DNA from: Caldisericota bacterium
GTDB taxonomy: Bacteria; Caldisericota; Caldisericia; Cryosericales; Cryosericaceae
DNA length: 14,627 nucleotides
Assembly (NCBI GenBank): GCA_026390285.1
Contig: JAPLGH010000060.1
Location: 1-14,627, forward strand
Direction of reading: 5' to 3'
Shown here: piece by piece, positions 6,353 through 13,343 of the stretch
How positions within the stretch are numbered: the first letter of the stretch is position 1
How the letters are laid out: each line of letters opens with the position of its first letter
Translations under genes and position numbers: made by a program
The notes under the pieces: model-generated
Seen by the model: only the letters and a program-made list of their open reading frames with translations
Told to the model about the DNA's origin: nothing
Database searches by the model: none

Positions 6353-6358
6353 AGTATA
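6353..6358 (-). promoter_or_regulatory. -10 box directly before the EEP-fold gene (predicted leaderless)
   Basis: TATACT on the minus strand ends 6 bp before the ATG at 6346. Seventeen bp upstream is only TTTTTG, a poor -35. Initiation 6-7 bp after the box would fall on the start codon itself. Confidence 0.5.
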
Positions 6359-6407
6359 CAACGCCAAGGCTCTCGCAAAAACGCGGGAGCGGTGTAATCT
6401 GAAGGTG

Positions 6408-6446
6408 ACGACGGGTGGCAGAACCCGCACGACGGGAGGCAGAACC
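6408..6446 (+). repeat. 21-bp tandem repeat carrying the pepC ribosome site
   Basis: ACGACGGGTGGCAGAACC (6408-6425) is repeated as ACGACGGGAGGCAGAACC (6429-6446) with a single T-to-A difference. Only the second copy reads GGGAGG, and it ends right at the ATG at 6447. Confidence 0.85.
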
Positions 6447-7805
6447 ATGAGCCAGTACAATCCGCAGGCAGTCATGACGCAAGAGATGATCGAGCGGTTC
6501 CGGATGTCATTCAAGAGCGACCCGGTCAACAGGCTGGCACAGAATGCTGTGACACGTGTGTCCGTACATACAGCCGCCCTGAATCACGAGGCGGCGACCA
6601 GCACGGACCACACGTTCTCGGTAATGCTGCAGAGCAACGAGGCAACGGCTCAGGAGAAGAGCGGGCGCTGCTGGCTGTTCTCCGGCCTCAACACGTTCCG
6701 CACCGAAGCCATGCAGCGGCTGAATGTCGACAAGTTCGAGTTGTCGCAGAGCTACCTCATGTTCTGGGATAAGCTGGAGAAGGCCAGCTACTTCCTCGAG
6801 AGCATCCTCTCCACCCTGTCCGAACCGGTCGACGGGCGACTGCTGATGCATCTCTTGAGCCATCCACTGCAGGATGGCGGCCAGTGGGACATGTTCTGCG
6901 CCCTCGTGACCAAGTATGGCGTCGTCCCCAAAGCCGTCATGCCCGAGACGGAAAGCAGCAGCAGCTCAACAGTCATGAATGCCATCATCACCGCCAAGCT
7001 GCGGGAGTATGCCGCCGAGCTGAGGCGCATGGCTGGCACCGGGGATGAAGAGGATGTCCTGCGATCGCGCAAGGAGATGATGATGGGCGTGATCTTCCGC
7101 ATGCTCGCCATCCATCTCGGTACACCGCCTGTTGAGTTCTTCTGGCAGTGGCGGGACAAGGGAGGCATCTTCCACCGTGACGGTACCCTCACGCCGCAGG
7201 AATTCTTCGGGCGGTATGTTGGCGTGGACCTCGAGAACAAGGTCTGCCTCATCAACTGCCCGACGCCCGACAAGCCCATGAAACACCTGTACACGATCGG
7301 CTACCTGGGCAATGTCATCGAGGCGAAGGGGATCCGGTACCTGAACACGCCCATCGAGCTCTTCAAGCAGGCCGCGATCGACATGCTGGTCGCCGGCCGG
7401 CCAGTATGGTTTGGCTGCGACGTGGGCAAGTTCGAAGAACGGGACCTGGGCATCCTAGACCCGTCAGTCTTTGAGTACGACCTCGTCTACGGCGAGGGGC
7501 TCATGAGTGACAAGGCCGAGCGCATCCTCTACGGGCAGAGTCTCATGACGCACGCCATGGTGCTGACGGGCGTCGACTTGGATGGCGACGGGCACGCGCG
7601 CAAGTGGCGCGTCGAGAATTCATGGGGAGACAAGGTAGGGGACAAGGGATTCATGGTCATGACGGACGCGTGGTTCAACGAGTATGTGTACGAGGTCGCC
7701 ATCAGCCGGGACGATCTTCCCGAAGACCTGGCTGCTGTCCTGCGGGAAGAGCCGACAGTCCTGCCGCCGTGGGACCCGATGGGTGCCTTGGCCACGGATC
7801 TCTGA
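6447..7805 (+). CDS. pepC: Aminopeptidase C / bleomycin hydrolase family peptidase (C1B)
   Basis: A cytoplasmic, normally hexameric papain-fold cysteine peptidase that removes N-terminal residues from peptides. The catalytic triad is complete: Cys75 in KSGRCWLFSGLN with the oxyanion Gln a few residues earlier (AQEKSGRC), His369 in MTHAMVLTGVD, and Asn391 in VENSWGD. The length of 452 residues and the C-terminal PWDPMGALA block are typical. Here three further residues (TDL) follow that block. In this family the C-terminal arm lies in the active-site cleft and sets exopeptidase specificity, so the extension might matter. The start is ATG 6447 just after GGGAGG; 46 extra in-frame codons upstream are antisense to the EEP gene. 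The nitroreductase gene begins 4 bp after its stop. Confidence 0.96.
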   Translation: MSQYNPQAVMTQEMIERFRMSFKSDPVNRLAQNAVTRVSVHTAALNHEAATSTDHTFSVMLQSNEATAQEKSGRCWLFSGLNTFRTEAMQRLNVDKFELSQSYLMFWDKLEKASYFLESILSTLSEPVDGRLLMHLLSHPLQDGGQWDMFCALVTKYGVVPKAVMPETESSSSSTVMNAIITAKLREYAAELRRMAGTGDEEDVLRSRKEMMMGVIFRMLAIHLGTPPVEFFWQWRDKGGIFHRDGTLTPQEFFGRYVGVDLENKVCLINCPTPDKPMKHLYTIGYLGNVIEAKGIRYLNTPIELFKQAAIDMLVAGRPVWFGCDVGKFEERDLGILDPSVFEYDLVYGEGLMSDKAERILYGQSLMTHAMVLTGVDLDGDGHARKWRVENSWGDKVGDKGFMVMTDAWFNEYVYEVAISRDDLPEDLAAVLREEPTVLPPWDPMGALATDL

Positions 7806-7809
7806 GGTC

Positions 7810-8388
7810 ATGGAGATTCAGGAAGCGATCGCCGCCCGGAGGAGCGTCCGCAAGTTCACTGACCGTCCTGTTGGCGAGGAGACGGTCAACGCAGTCCTCG
7901 CAGCGGCGATTCTCGCGCCGTCGGGCAAGAACCGTCAGCCATGGCGATTTGTCGTGGTGGCGGGCGACGAGAAACGCACGCAGATGATCCGAGCCATGCG
8001 TGAGGGCATCACGGACACCAAGGCCCGCGGGATGGAGACCGGCTCGGCCATTATGACGGCGCGTGTCATGCAGCACGCTCCGGTGACGATCTTCGTCTTC
8101 AACCCGGAAGGGGTGCATCCCTGGACGAGCCACTCGGTCGGGCAGACCTTCCTGGAAATGGTCGACACCCAGTCCATCGGGGCGGCGATCCAGAACATGC
8201 TGCTGGTCGCGCAGGACCTTGGACTGGGTACGCTCTGGATATGTGACGTCTGGTCGGCGTATCAGCAGCTGTCAGCATGGCTGGGAGAATCGGGCCAGCT
8301 GGTCGCCGCGGTGGCACTCGGGTACCCCGCGGAGAACCCCGACGCCCGCCCGAGGCGCCCGCTGTCCGAGGTCGTGCGCTGGTTCTAG
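7810..8388 (+). CDS. Nitroreductase-family FMN oxidoreductase (192 aa)
   Basis: A flavin-dependent NAD(P)H oxidoreductase of the nitroreductase fold, active as a homodimer on nitro compounds, quinones or similar acceptors; the physiological substrate is unknown. Visible features are IAARRSVRKFTDRPV (7-21) with the FMN phosphate-binding arginines, APSGKNRQPWRF (36-47) for flavin binding, and the C-terminal IQNMLLVAQDLGLGTLWI (127-144). ALGYPAENP near residue 170 is the usual end signature. The ATG is 4 bp after the pepC stop, with only GAGG very close to it, so translation is probably coupled to pepC. The stop TAG shares the palindrome CTAG with the stop of the convergent Nudix gene. Confidence 0.93.
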   Translation: MEIQEAIAARRSVRKFTDRPVGEETVNAVLAAAILAPSGKNRQPWRFVVVAGDEKRTQMIRAMREGITDTKARGMETGSAIMTARVMQHAPVTIFVFNPEGVHPWTSHSVGQTFLEMVDTQSIGAAIQNMLLVAQDLGLGTLWICDVWSAYQQLSAWLGESGQLVAAVALGYPAENPDARPRRPLSEVVRWF

Positions 8389-8882
8389 TGGGTCGTTCTC
8401 TGGCTGAATAATTTGGTGACTTGGCGGCGGAAGTCGGGGAAAAGGCTCAGTGAGCCCATCTCCTCGAGCGTGAACCAGCCGATGCCTTCTGTCTCCCGGG
8501 CGACTTCAGTGAGGTTCGCTCCTTCACCGGGCAGGGGCTCACAAACGTAGGCAAAGTCGATGTGGCAATGCTCTGGTTCCGTGCCGGTCGGGATGCGCTC
8601 ACACAGGACCATCCAGGGAACGTGAAGGACCTCGACGACGCCAGGATCGCCCAGCGTTTTGTCCCGTGGACTCACGATGCGGCAGCGCACGCCAGTCTCC
8701 TCGAAGATCTCGCGGAGACACGCTTCATCCGGTGTTTCGTCTGGTTCCACGTGACCGCCCGGGTAGATCCAGACATGGTGTTTGCGGTGATTGACCAGGA
8801 GGAGGCGCTCATCGCGCAGGACAAACCCTGACGCGGTGAAGTGTTTGGGCAGCAGCTGTGCCCAGGACGGCAGCAGTTCCAT
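8385..8882 (-). CDS. Nudix hydrolase (165 aa)
   Basis: Hydrolyses a nucleoside diphosphate linked to another moiety. The full Nudix box G-x5-E-x7-REUxEExGU is present at residues 43-65 (GHVEPDE, then REIFEETGV). A loop, PWMVLCERIPTGTEPEHCHIDFAYVCEP, follows, with His and Cys residues, and the end is IGWFTLEEM.SLSLFPDFRR, as in broad-range or MutT-like members. The substrate cannot be assigned. Its ATG overlaps the stop of the upstream glycosyltransferase gene in TAATG, so translation is coupled, and it is the last gene of the four-gene minus-strand operon. No terminator is obvious at the convergent end with the nitroreductase. Confidence 0.93.
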   Translation of the reverse strand: MELLPSWAQLLPKHFTASGFVLRDERLLLVNHRKHHVWIYPGGHVEPDETPDEACLREIFEETGVRCRIVSPRDKTLGDPGVVEVLHVPWMVLCERIPTGTEPEHCHIDFAYVCEPLPGEGANLTEVARETEGIGWFTLEEMGSLSLFPDFRRQVTKLFSQRTTH

Positions 8883-10042
8883 TATGTCGACTCCTCAGGT
8901 GGTGTCTGGCGGCACACGTCCTGGCAGATCCTTGCGACGATGTCACGGGCGGCGTTGGGCTTTCCCAGGCGCCGAAGGTTACCGGCCACCTCGGCTCCCT
9001 TTGCCGTGAACATCAGTTCGTCGGAGGCACGCAGGAGCTGATTGGCGTCTTCGGCGGCATACGCTGCCTCGTGCTGTGTCAGAAACCGGACGTTCACGGT
9101 CTCCTGGCCGGGGAGTGGCTGGTAGATGACAAGCGGGACGCCGACAGCCGCCGCCTCGGCAAGCGTGACACCTCCTGCCTTGGTGATCAGCAGGTCGGTT
9201 GCCTGCATGTATGTGGCGATCTGATCGGTCCAGCCGACAGGAATGATTGTGTGTGAGGCTGAACGGGCGATGGCGAGACTTCCTATCTGATTCTGGACAT
9301 CCGTGTTGTCGCCACAGAGGGCCGCGACCGTGACGGGCTCTCCAAAAGGCCTGGACGTGAGAGTGTCGCACGTCTCGAGGATGTGCCCGAGTCCCAATCC
9401 TCCCCCCATGACGACAGCCAGATGAACATCCTGTGGAATGCCCAGGATGGTCCGGGCTTCCTGTCGGGAATGGTGGACCGCGAACAGTGGACGAATGGGG
9501 ATGCCAAAAGGATAGATCGGCTGACGGACATGCCGATGGGAAGCAAGGAAGGTCGCCGCGATCTGCTCGCTTGCCGCAACGTGCCAGTTGACCCCCCTGG
9601 CCATGTACAGTGTCTGCAAGACGTAATCGGTGAAGCAGTTGATCAGCGGCGTCCCCTGCAGACGGTGCTGTTTGACTTTCGAGAGCGCCAGTGTCGGCCA
9701 GATGCTCGTGGAGACGATCGCATCGGGAGCCTCCATGAGCACGAGCTCTCGCAGTCTCCTGTAGCCGACATTCGCAAGAACCTGCGATGTTTGTTCTGCC
9801 TCCTTGAGGTCAAGGATGACAGTGTGCTGGAAGGCCAACTCATAGGCTTCGGGCAGGATCTTGATGAGTTCGAGATAGGCATCGCGCATGACGAAGCGCA
9901 TGGCTGCCGGGACCTCGTCGAGGAAGTCGACGTAGCTCGTCGCCCAGCCCCGCTGCTCGAAGACTTCTCCCAACGCTCGTGCTGCCTGTTCATGTCCGGC
10001 GCCAACGCTTGCGTACGCCAGCAGGACCTTGTAGTCGGCCAA
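8882..10042 (-). CDS. MGDG synthase-type glycosyltransferase (GT28-like, 386 aa)
   Basis: Probably transfers a sugar from a UDP-sugar to diacylglycerol or another lipid at the cytoplasmic face of the membrane, as do MGDG synthase and bacterial UgtP enzymes. The N-terminal domain carries the acceptor-side motif ASVGAGHEQAARAL (11-24). The C-terminal nucleotide-sugar domain has VVMGGGLGLGH (210-220), PVGWTDQIATYM (268-279) and the signature TKAGGVTLAEAAAVGVPLVI (287-306) followed by PLPGQETVN (309-317). There is no signal peptide or membrane helix, as expected for a peripheral enzyme. The start codon is TTG (10040-10042), 3 bp after the bioY stop and 8 bp after GAGG; no nearer ATG preserves the motif at residue 11. 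Lipid glycosylation is inferred from the family. Confidence 0.9.
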   Translation of the reverse strand: MADYKVLLAYASVGAGHEQAARALGEVFEQRGWATSYVDFLDEVPAAMRFVMRDAYLELIKILPEAYELAFQHTVILDLKEAEQTSQVLANVGYRRLRELVLMEAPDAIVSTSIWPTLALSKVKQHRLQGTPLINCFTDYVLQTLYMARGVNWHVAASEQIAATFLASHRHVRQPIYPFGIPIRPLFAVHHSRQEARTILGIPQDVHLAVVMGGGLGLGHILETCDTLTSRPFGEPVTVAALCGDNTDVQNQIGSLAIARSASHTIIPVGWTDQIATYMQATDLLITKAGGVTLAEAAAVGVPLVIYQPLPGQETVNVRFLTQHEAAYAAEDANQLLRASDELMFTAKGAEVAGNLRRLGKPNAARDIVARICQDVCRQTPPEEST

Positions 10043-10045
10043 CCG

Positions 10046-10579
10046 TCACACCTCAGCCAGGGCCGTGCGGAGTGGACGCGCGAGAGCGGCGACCACGGCC
10101 ATTTTGGCGATGTCGAAGGCCAGGATCGGAGCAAGACCGATGAGAGCCGCGATAGCAGTGCTTCCCTGCAAGAGGAGCACGTGCCACAGCCACAGCACGC
10201 CCGGGACATAGATAAGGATAAGGGAGCCCTCTGCAAGAGCAAGGTCGCGCCACCAGGAGCCCCAATGCCAATGCTCGGCAAGAGCGCCGACGACGACGGA
10301 GGCGAGAAGGAAGCCGGCAAAGAAGCCGCCTGTCGGTCCCGAGAGGGCGACCATGCCGGAGGCTCCCCCGGCGAAGACCGGCAAGCCGACGAGGCCGAGC
10401 AACAGGTAGGCGAGGACCGCAACGTACGCAGTGCTGCCGAACAGGAGCGGCGTCAGTACGACAAAGGCGTCCTGGAACGTGATCGGAACCGGGCGAAGAG
10501 GGATGCTGATGTAGGCGCCGATGACCAGCAGTGCCACCATGACGGCAAGCTGCGCGACGCGCCGCGTGGAGAGTTTCAC
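10046..10579 (-). CDS. bioY: BioY biotin transporter, ECF S-component (177 aa)
   Basis: A membrane-embedded substrate-binding component for biotin uptake. About six hydrophobic segments cover nearly the whole protein. The family signature is clear: ISIPLRPVPITFQDAFVVL (24-42) and LGLVGLPVFAGGASGM followed by LSGPTGGFFAGF (61-90). The start is GTG, overlapping the stop of the M20 gene as GTGA, with GAGGGGA eight bases upstream. No EcfA or EcfT gene is present in the window, so energising subunits would be encoded elsewhere, or BioY acts alone as reported for some solitary members. I see no BirA-type operator next to it; the operon promoter is upstream of the M20 gene. Confidence 0.95.
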   Translation of the reverse strand: MKLSTRRVAQLAVMVALLVIGAYISIPLRPVPITFQDAFVVLTPLLFGSTAYVAVLAYLLLGLVGLPVFAGGASGMVALSGPTGGFFAGFLLASVVVGALAEHWHWGSWWRDLALAEGSLILIYVPGVLWLWHVLLLQGSTAIAALIGLAPILAFDIAKMAVVAALARPLRTALAEV

Positions 10580-11763
10580 GAAAGGTATCCCCTCACAACG
10601 GCCACGAAGACCGACACTGCGATGGGGAAGATATCCTCGTCGAAGGTGAACTTTGGACTGTGGTGTGAGGCCGTGAGACCCTTTGCTGGGTTTCTCGTTC
10701 CCATGAAGACAAACACGCCGGGCACCTGCTGGAGATAATAGGCGAAGTCTTCTCCACCCATGGTGATCTCGGGCAAGGCGATGTTGTCTTCTCCGACAAC
10801 CTGCTGGAGCATGGGGCGCAGAAGCTCGACGGCTTCATGACTGTTGATGACGGGAGGATACCCGAATTCGTAGTCGACATCCGCCGTCGTGCCGAGTGCT
10901 TCGGCCGTATGAGTGACGATACGGCGCAGGCTGGCAGCGCCGAGTTCGGCGTCTTCGCGCGACAGTGCGCGCAAGGTGCCGGTCATGTGGACGCTCTGGG
11001 GAATGATGTTGAATGCAGAGCCGCCGTCGATGGTGCCGACGGTCACCACACGCGAGTCGAGGGGGTTGGTCTCGCGCGAAACAATCGTCTGGAGTGCGGT
11101 GACAATCTGGGCAGCGGCCACGATCGGGTCCGCGCCGAGCTGTGGTGTCGCGGCGTGTGTGCCCTTGCCGGTGACCGTCAGCTCGCAGCGGTCAGCTTCC
11201 GCCATGAGAGGGCCTGCGCGCAGACCGATCTTGCCAAACTCCAGCATGTTCCACAGATGCATGCCGAAGGCAAGCGTGACATCGGGGTTCTGAAGGACAC
11301 CCTCCTTGACACACGGCTCCGCACCGCCGGGGGAGATCTCTTCTGCCGGCTGAAAGAGCAATTTGACCGTCCCGCCGAACTGGTCGCAGTGGTCGACCAG
11401 CCAGTGTGCGACGGCGAGCAGTGTCCCGGTATGGCCGTCATGGCCGCAGGCATGCATCACACCCTCATTCTGTGAGGCAAATGGCAGACCGGTCTCCTCG
11501 GTCAGCCGCAGGGCATCGATGTCGGCGCGCAGCAGGAGGACCTTGGCAGTCGCAGGACCGCGCATTCCAGCCACGGTCGCCGTGACCCCTGTGCCTGCTA
11601 CGGGAGAGGGATTCAGGCCAAGGCTGCGCAGGTGGTCGATGATGTACTGCTGCGTTCCGTGCTCCTCGAACGAAGGTTCCGGATGAGCATGCAGATAGTG
11701 ACGGTGTTCCGCCGCTTCTTTGGCGTACGTGTCGATTGCGAGCATGTTCTCATCTGTTTTCAT
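10576..11763 (-). CDS. M20-family amidohydrolase (N-acyl amino acid / hippurate hydrolase type, 395 aa)
   Basis: A di-metal amidohydrolase that releases amino acids from N-acyl or amide conjugates. The metal and catalytic residues are visible: Cys106 and His108 in MHACGHDGHTG, Glu141-Glu142 in FQPAEEISPGGA, His169 in FGMHLW, and the C-terminal His pair 367-368 in SHHSPKFTFDE. The Cys in place of the aspartate common in other M20 enzymes is typical of the IAA-amino acid hydrolase/hippurate hydrolase (M20D) branch. The dimerisation domain runs from about 180 to 290 (KGTHAATPQLGADPI). The start is ATG 11763 after AGGAGGA; an in-frame ATG 27 bp upstream lies ahead of that site. It is the first gene of the operon with bioY, and its stop overlaps the bioY GTG. 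The natural substrate is unknown. Confidence 0.94.
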   Translation of the reverse strand: MKTDENMLAIDTYAKEAAEHRHYLHAHPEPSFEEHGTQQYIIDHLRSLGLNPSPVAGTGVTATVAGMRGPATAKVLLLRADIDALRLTEETGLPFASQNEGVMHACGHDGHTGTLLAVAHWLVDHCDQFGGTVKLLFQPAEEISPGGAEPCVKEGVLQNPDVTLAFGMHLWNMLEFGKIGLRAGPLMAEADRCELTVTGKGTHAATPQLGADPIVAAAQIVTALQTIVSRETNPLDSRVVTVGTIDGGSAFNIIPQSVHMTGTLRALSREDAELGAASLRRIVTHTAEALGTTADVDYEFGYPPVINSHEAVELLRPMLQQVVGEDNIALPEITMGGEDFAYYLQQVPGVFVFMGTRNPAKGLTASHHSPKFTFDEDIFPIAVSVFVAVVRGYLS

Positions 11764-11794
11764 GGTCGTTCCTCCTGGGGCTGGCAACATCCAT

Positions 11795-11822
11795 AGTGTA
11801 GCGGGATAGCACCGTGTGCCAA
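11795..11822 (-). promoter_or_regulatory. Promoter of the M20-bioY-GT-Nudix operon
   Basis: On the minus strand: TTGGCA (11822-11817), a 16-bp spacer and TACACT (11800-11795). Initiation near 11788 would leave a leader of about 25 nt with the AGGAGGA site. No riboswitch fits in so short a leader. Confidence 0.5.
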
Positions 11823-11850
11823 GGACCCGCGGGAATCCAGTTCTGGAGCG

Positions 11851-11875
11851 AAAACAGGGGAGTGTGAATCTCCCC
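11851..11875 (-). terminator. Terminator of the asparaginase-like gene
   Basis: GGGGAG (minus, 11875-11870), a 7-base loop and CTCCCC (11862-11857), followed by TGTTTT (11856-11851). It lies 24 bp past the stop of the asparaginase-like gene and shields the operon promoter. Confidence 0.7.
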
Positions 11876-11898
11876 TTTGTGGTTCGGATATGTGCGCT

Positions 11899-12549
11899 TT
11901 ACAGCCCCGCAACAGGTTCGGTCATAGCCTGTTTGAACCAGGCGCGGGCCATCTGGGGTGTGTTCTGAGCGAAGCCGACGCCGCCATGATTGTCGACGAC
12001 AATGATCTCCGCCCCGGTCCCCAGCATATTGCTGAGCATGTTCACGGCGCCGGACGCGGCGCCCTGGGCGTTGAGCCCCATGTGCATGAAGTCGCAGGCG
12101 GTCTTGGTGATGAGCGTGCGCATCATGCTCTCGCCCAGTCCGGTCGACGAGGCGCCGCCGAACTTCGTGGCGTACGTTCCCGCGCCGGGCAGGGGAGTGT
12201 CGCCGACGCGTCCCAGCAGTTTGAGGAAGACGCCGCCCGTGGATGTGCCTGCGGTCACCTCACCCTTGTCGTCCACGGCGATGGTGCCGAACCCAAGTGC
12301 AGGGCCATAGGCAACGGCTGCGTCCATCTCGACCTCTCCGTCGAACGTCAGCACCGATCCTGTACCGGAGTTGAACAGGGGATTGTCCTCCAGGACGTTG
12401 ATAGCAGCTTCCACAGCGTCCAGCGAGGGTCCGCCACTCGCAAGAACCTCACCTCCGGCAAGGGCAGCTTCCCGGATCCCGGCAACGACAGCCTTTTCCT
12501 TGTCGTGGGGGACAGCGCCGACACCACCATGAACGATGATCGACCACAT
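11899..12549 (-). CDS. Compact plant-type asparaginase / isoaspartyl peptidase (216 aa)
   Basis: An Ntn hydrolase of the plant-type asparaginase family, which cleaves isoaspartyl dipeptides or asparagine after self-cleavage before a catalytic Thr. N-terminal motifs are intact: IIVHGGVGA (4-12), SLDAVEAAINVLEDNPLFNSGTGS (42-65) and MDAAVA. The nucleophile is Thr102 in AGTSTGG, followed by GRVGDTPLPGAGTYA (113-127) with the substrate-binding Arg and Asp, and STGLGE (135-140). The usual members are about 300 residues, with 60-80 residues between the DAA motif and the strand before the nucleophile. Here that linker is almost absent: MDAAVAYGPALGFGTIAVDDKG joins them directly. The reading frame is uninterrupted. 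The start is ATG 12549 after GGAGG; 18 upstream in-frame codons are in the promoter region. Confidence 0.9.
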   Translation of the reverse strand: MWSIIVHGGVGAVPHDKEKAVVAGIREAALAGGEVLASGGPSLDAVEAAINVLEDNPLFNSGTGSVLTFDGEVEMDAAVAYGPALGFGTIAVDDKGEVTAGTSTGGVFLKLLGRVGDTPLPGAGTYATKFGGASSTGLGESMMRTLITKTACDFMHMGLNAQGAASGAVNMLSNMLGTGAEIIVVDNHGGVGFAQNTPQMARAWFKQAMTEPVAGL

Positions 12550-12585
12550 AGCGCCTCCGCACTGAACATGATTACGTACCTTCCA

Positions 12586-12613
12586 ACTATATGGTATACT
12601 CAATCATTGACAA
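12586..12613 (-). promoter_or_regulatory. Promoter of the asparaginase-like gene
   Basis: On the minus strand: TTGTCA (12613-12608), a 16-bp spacer and TATAGT (12591-12586). The start near 12579 leaves about 30 nt of leader. It overlaps the divergent promoter at 12592-12600. Confidence 0.65.
12592..12600 (+). promoter_or_regulatory. Extended -10 promoter of the aldolase gene
   Basis: TGGTATACT is a TG-N-TATACT extended -10; the -35 position reads TTACGT, which is weak. It lies within the spacer of the opposite promoter. The leader to the ATG at 12671 would be about 65 nt. Confidence 0.5.
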
Positions 12614-12670
12614 TCTGGCTTCAGAAGTGACACACAAGCTTGCAGGCCGGGAAGATACGTGGAGGTACCA

Positions 12671-13300
12671 ATGGAGACTGCAACCAAATTGGTCGAGATA
12701 ACGAAGAGGCTGTATGACCGGAGCATGAACGCGGCACTGGGTGGCAACGTGAGCTTCCGGCATGGGGACGAGATTACCATCACGGAGGCCGGCATCAACA
12801 AGGGGTTCATGAACGCGGACGACGTGGTCGTCGTGGACATGGACGGCAACAAACTGCTGGGAAACGGCAAGCCATCGTCTGAAGGAAAGATGCACTACGA
12901 GATCTACAGGCTGCGTCCGGACGTGCACGCTATCATTCATGCCCATCCACCTTTTGCCGTCGGCTTTGCGCTGGCGCACCACGACCTGCCCGACGACATT
13001 TTGCCGGAGGCGACCATCCTGCTGGGACACGTCCCGTGTCTGCCGTACGTGACGCCGTCGACTATTGAGCTGGCCCGCGAAGTGGCCCAAGGCCTTGCTC
13101 ACCGCAATGCAGCGTTCATGGCGAACCATGGTGCCATCACCGTCGGCGCGGACCTGGAAGAAGCCTACAACAGGATGGAGCTCCTGGAGCAGACGTGCAT
13201 GTCTGTGGTGTACGCAAGCATTCTCGGGGGAGTGCACCACATCCCGGAGAAAGACATGGAGTTTTTCGTCGACAACTTCGGACTGAAGCGCGAGGGATAG
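12671..13300 (+). CDS. Class II aldolase, L-fuculose-phosphate aldolase-like (209 aa)
   Basis: A zinc-dependent aldolase or epimerase-type lyase that acts on a phosphorylated sugar. The catalytic Glu71 (PSSEGKMHYEIYR) and zinc ligands His90 and His92 (AIIHAHPPFA) and His153 (MANHGAITVG) have exactly the spacing known for E. coli FucA (Glu73, His92, His94, His155), each shifted by two. The N-terminal GGNVSFR (24-30) and ITEAGINKG (37-45) are the phosphate-binding loops. The start is ATG 12671, four bases after GGAGGT; the GTG at 12659 is part of that site. Related branches include methylthioribulose-phosphate dehydratase and ribulose-phosphate epimerase, so the substrate is not fixed. No sugar kinase or isomerase is nearby. 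It is divergent from the asparaginase-like gene. Confidence 0.92.
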   Translation: METATKLVEITKRLYDRSMNAALGGNVSFRHGDEITITEAGINKGFMNADDVVVVDMDGNKLLGNGKPSSEGKMHYEIYRLRPDVHAIIHAHPPFAVGFALAHHDLPDDILPEATILLGHVPCLPYVTPSTIELAREVAQGLAHRNAAFMANHGAITVGADLEEAYNRMELLEQTCMSVVYASILGGVHHIPEKDMEFFVDNFGLKREG

Positions 13301-13306
13301 GCCGGA

Positions 13307-13334
13307 TTGGAAAATCTATGGCGGCTGCTAAGAT
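13307..13334 (+). promoter_or_regulatory. Promoter of the GGDEF gene (predicted leaderless)
   Basis: TTGGAA (13307-13312), a 16-bp spacer and TAAGAT (13329-13334). Initiation 6-7 bp later falls at 13341, on the GTG-ATG start codons, which have no good ribosome site. Confidence 0.45.
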
Positions 13335-13343
13335 AGAGATGTG

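Noticed and set aside
9383..10738. 451-codon open frame on the + strand
   Set aside because: It runs antisense through the glycosyltransferase, bioY and the end of the M20 gene, all of which have clear family motifs. Its translation is charged and low in hydrophobic residues, as expected of a shadow frame.
10837..11475. 212-codon open frame on the + strand
   Set aside because: Antisense shadow of the M20 amidohydrolase.
11890..12630. 246-codon open frame on the + strand
   Set aside because: Antisense shadow of the asparaginase-like gene, whose catalytic motifs are unmistakable.
12607..12635. Perfect TTGACA on the + strand as -35 of the aldolase gene
   Set aside because: At 17 bp the -10 position reads ACACAC, which is not a -10 box. 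The hexamer is better explained as part of the opposite promoter's -35 region.
12587..13240. 217-codon open frame on the - strand
   Set aside because: Antisense shadow of the class II aldolase.
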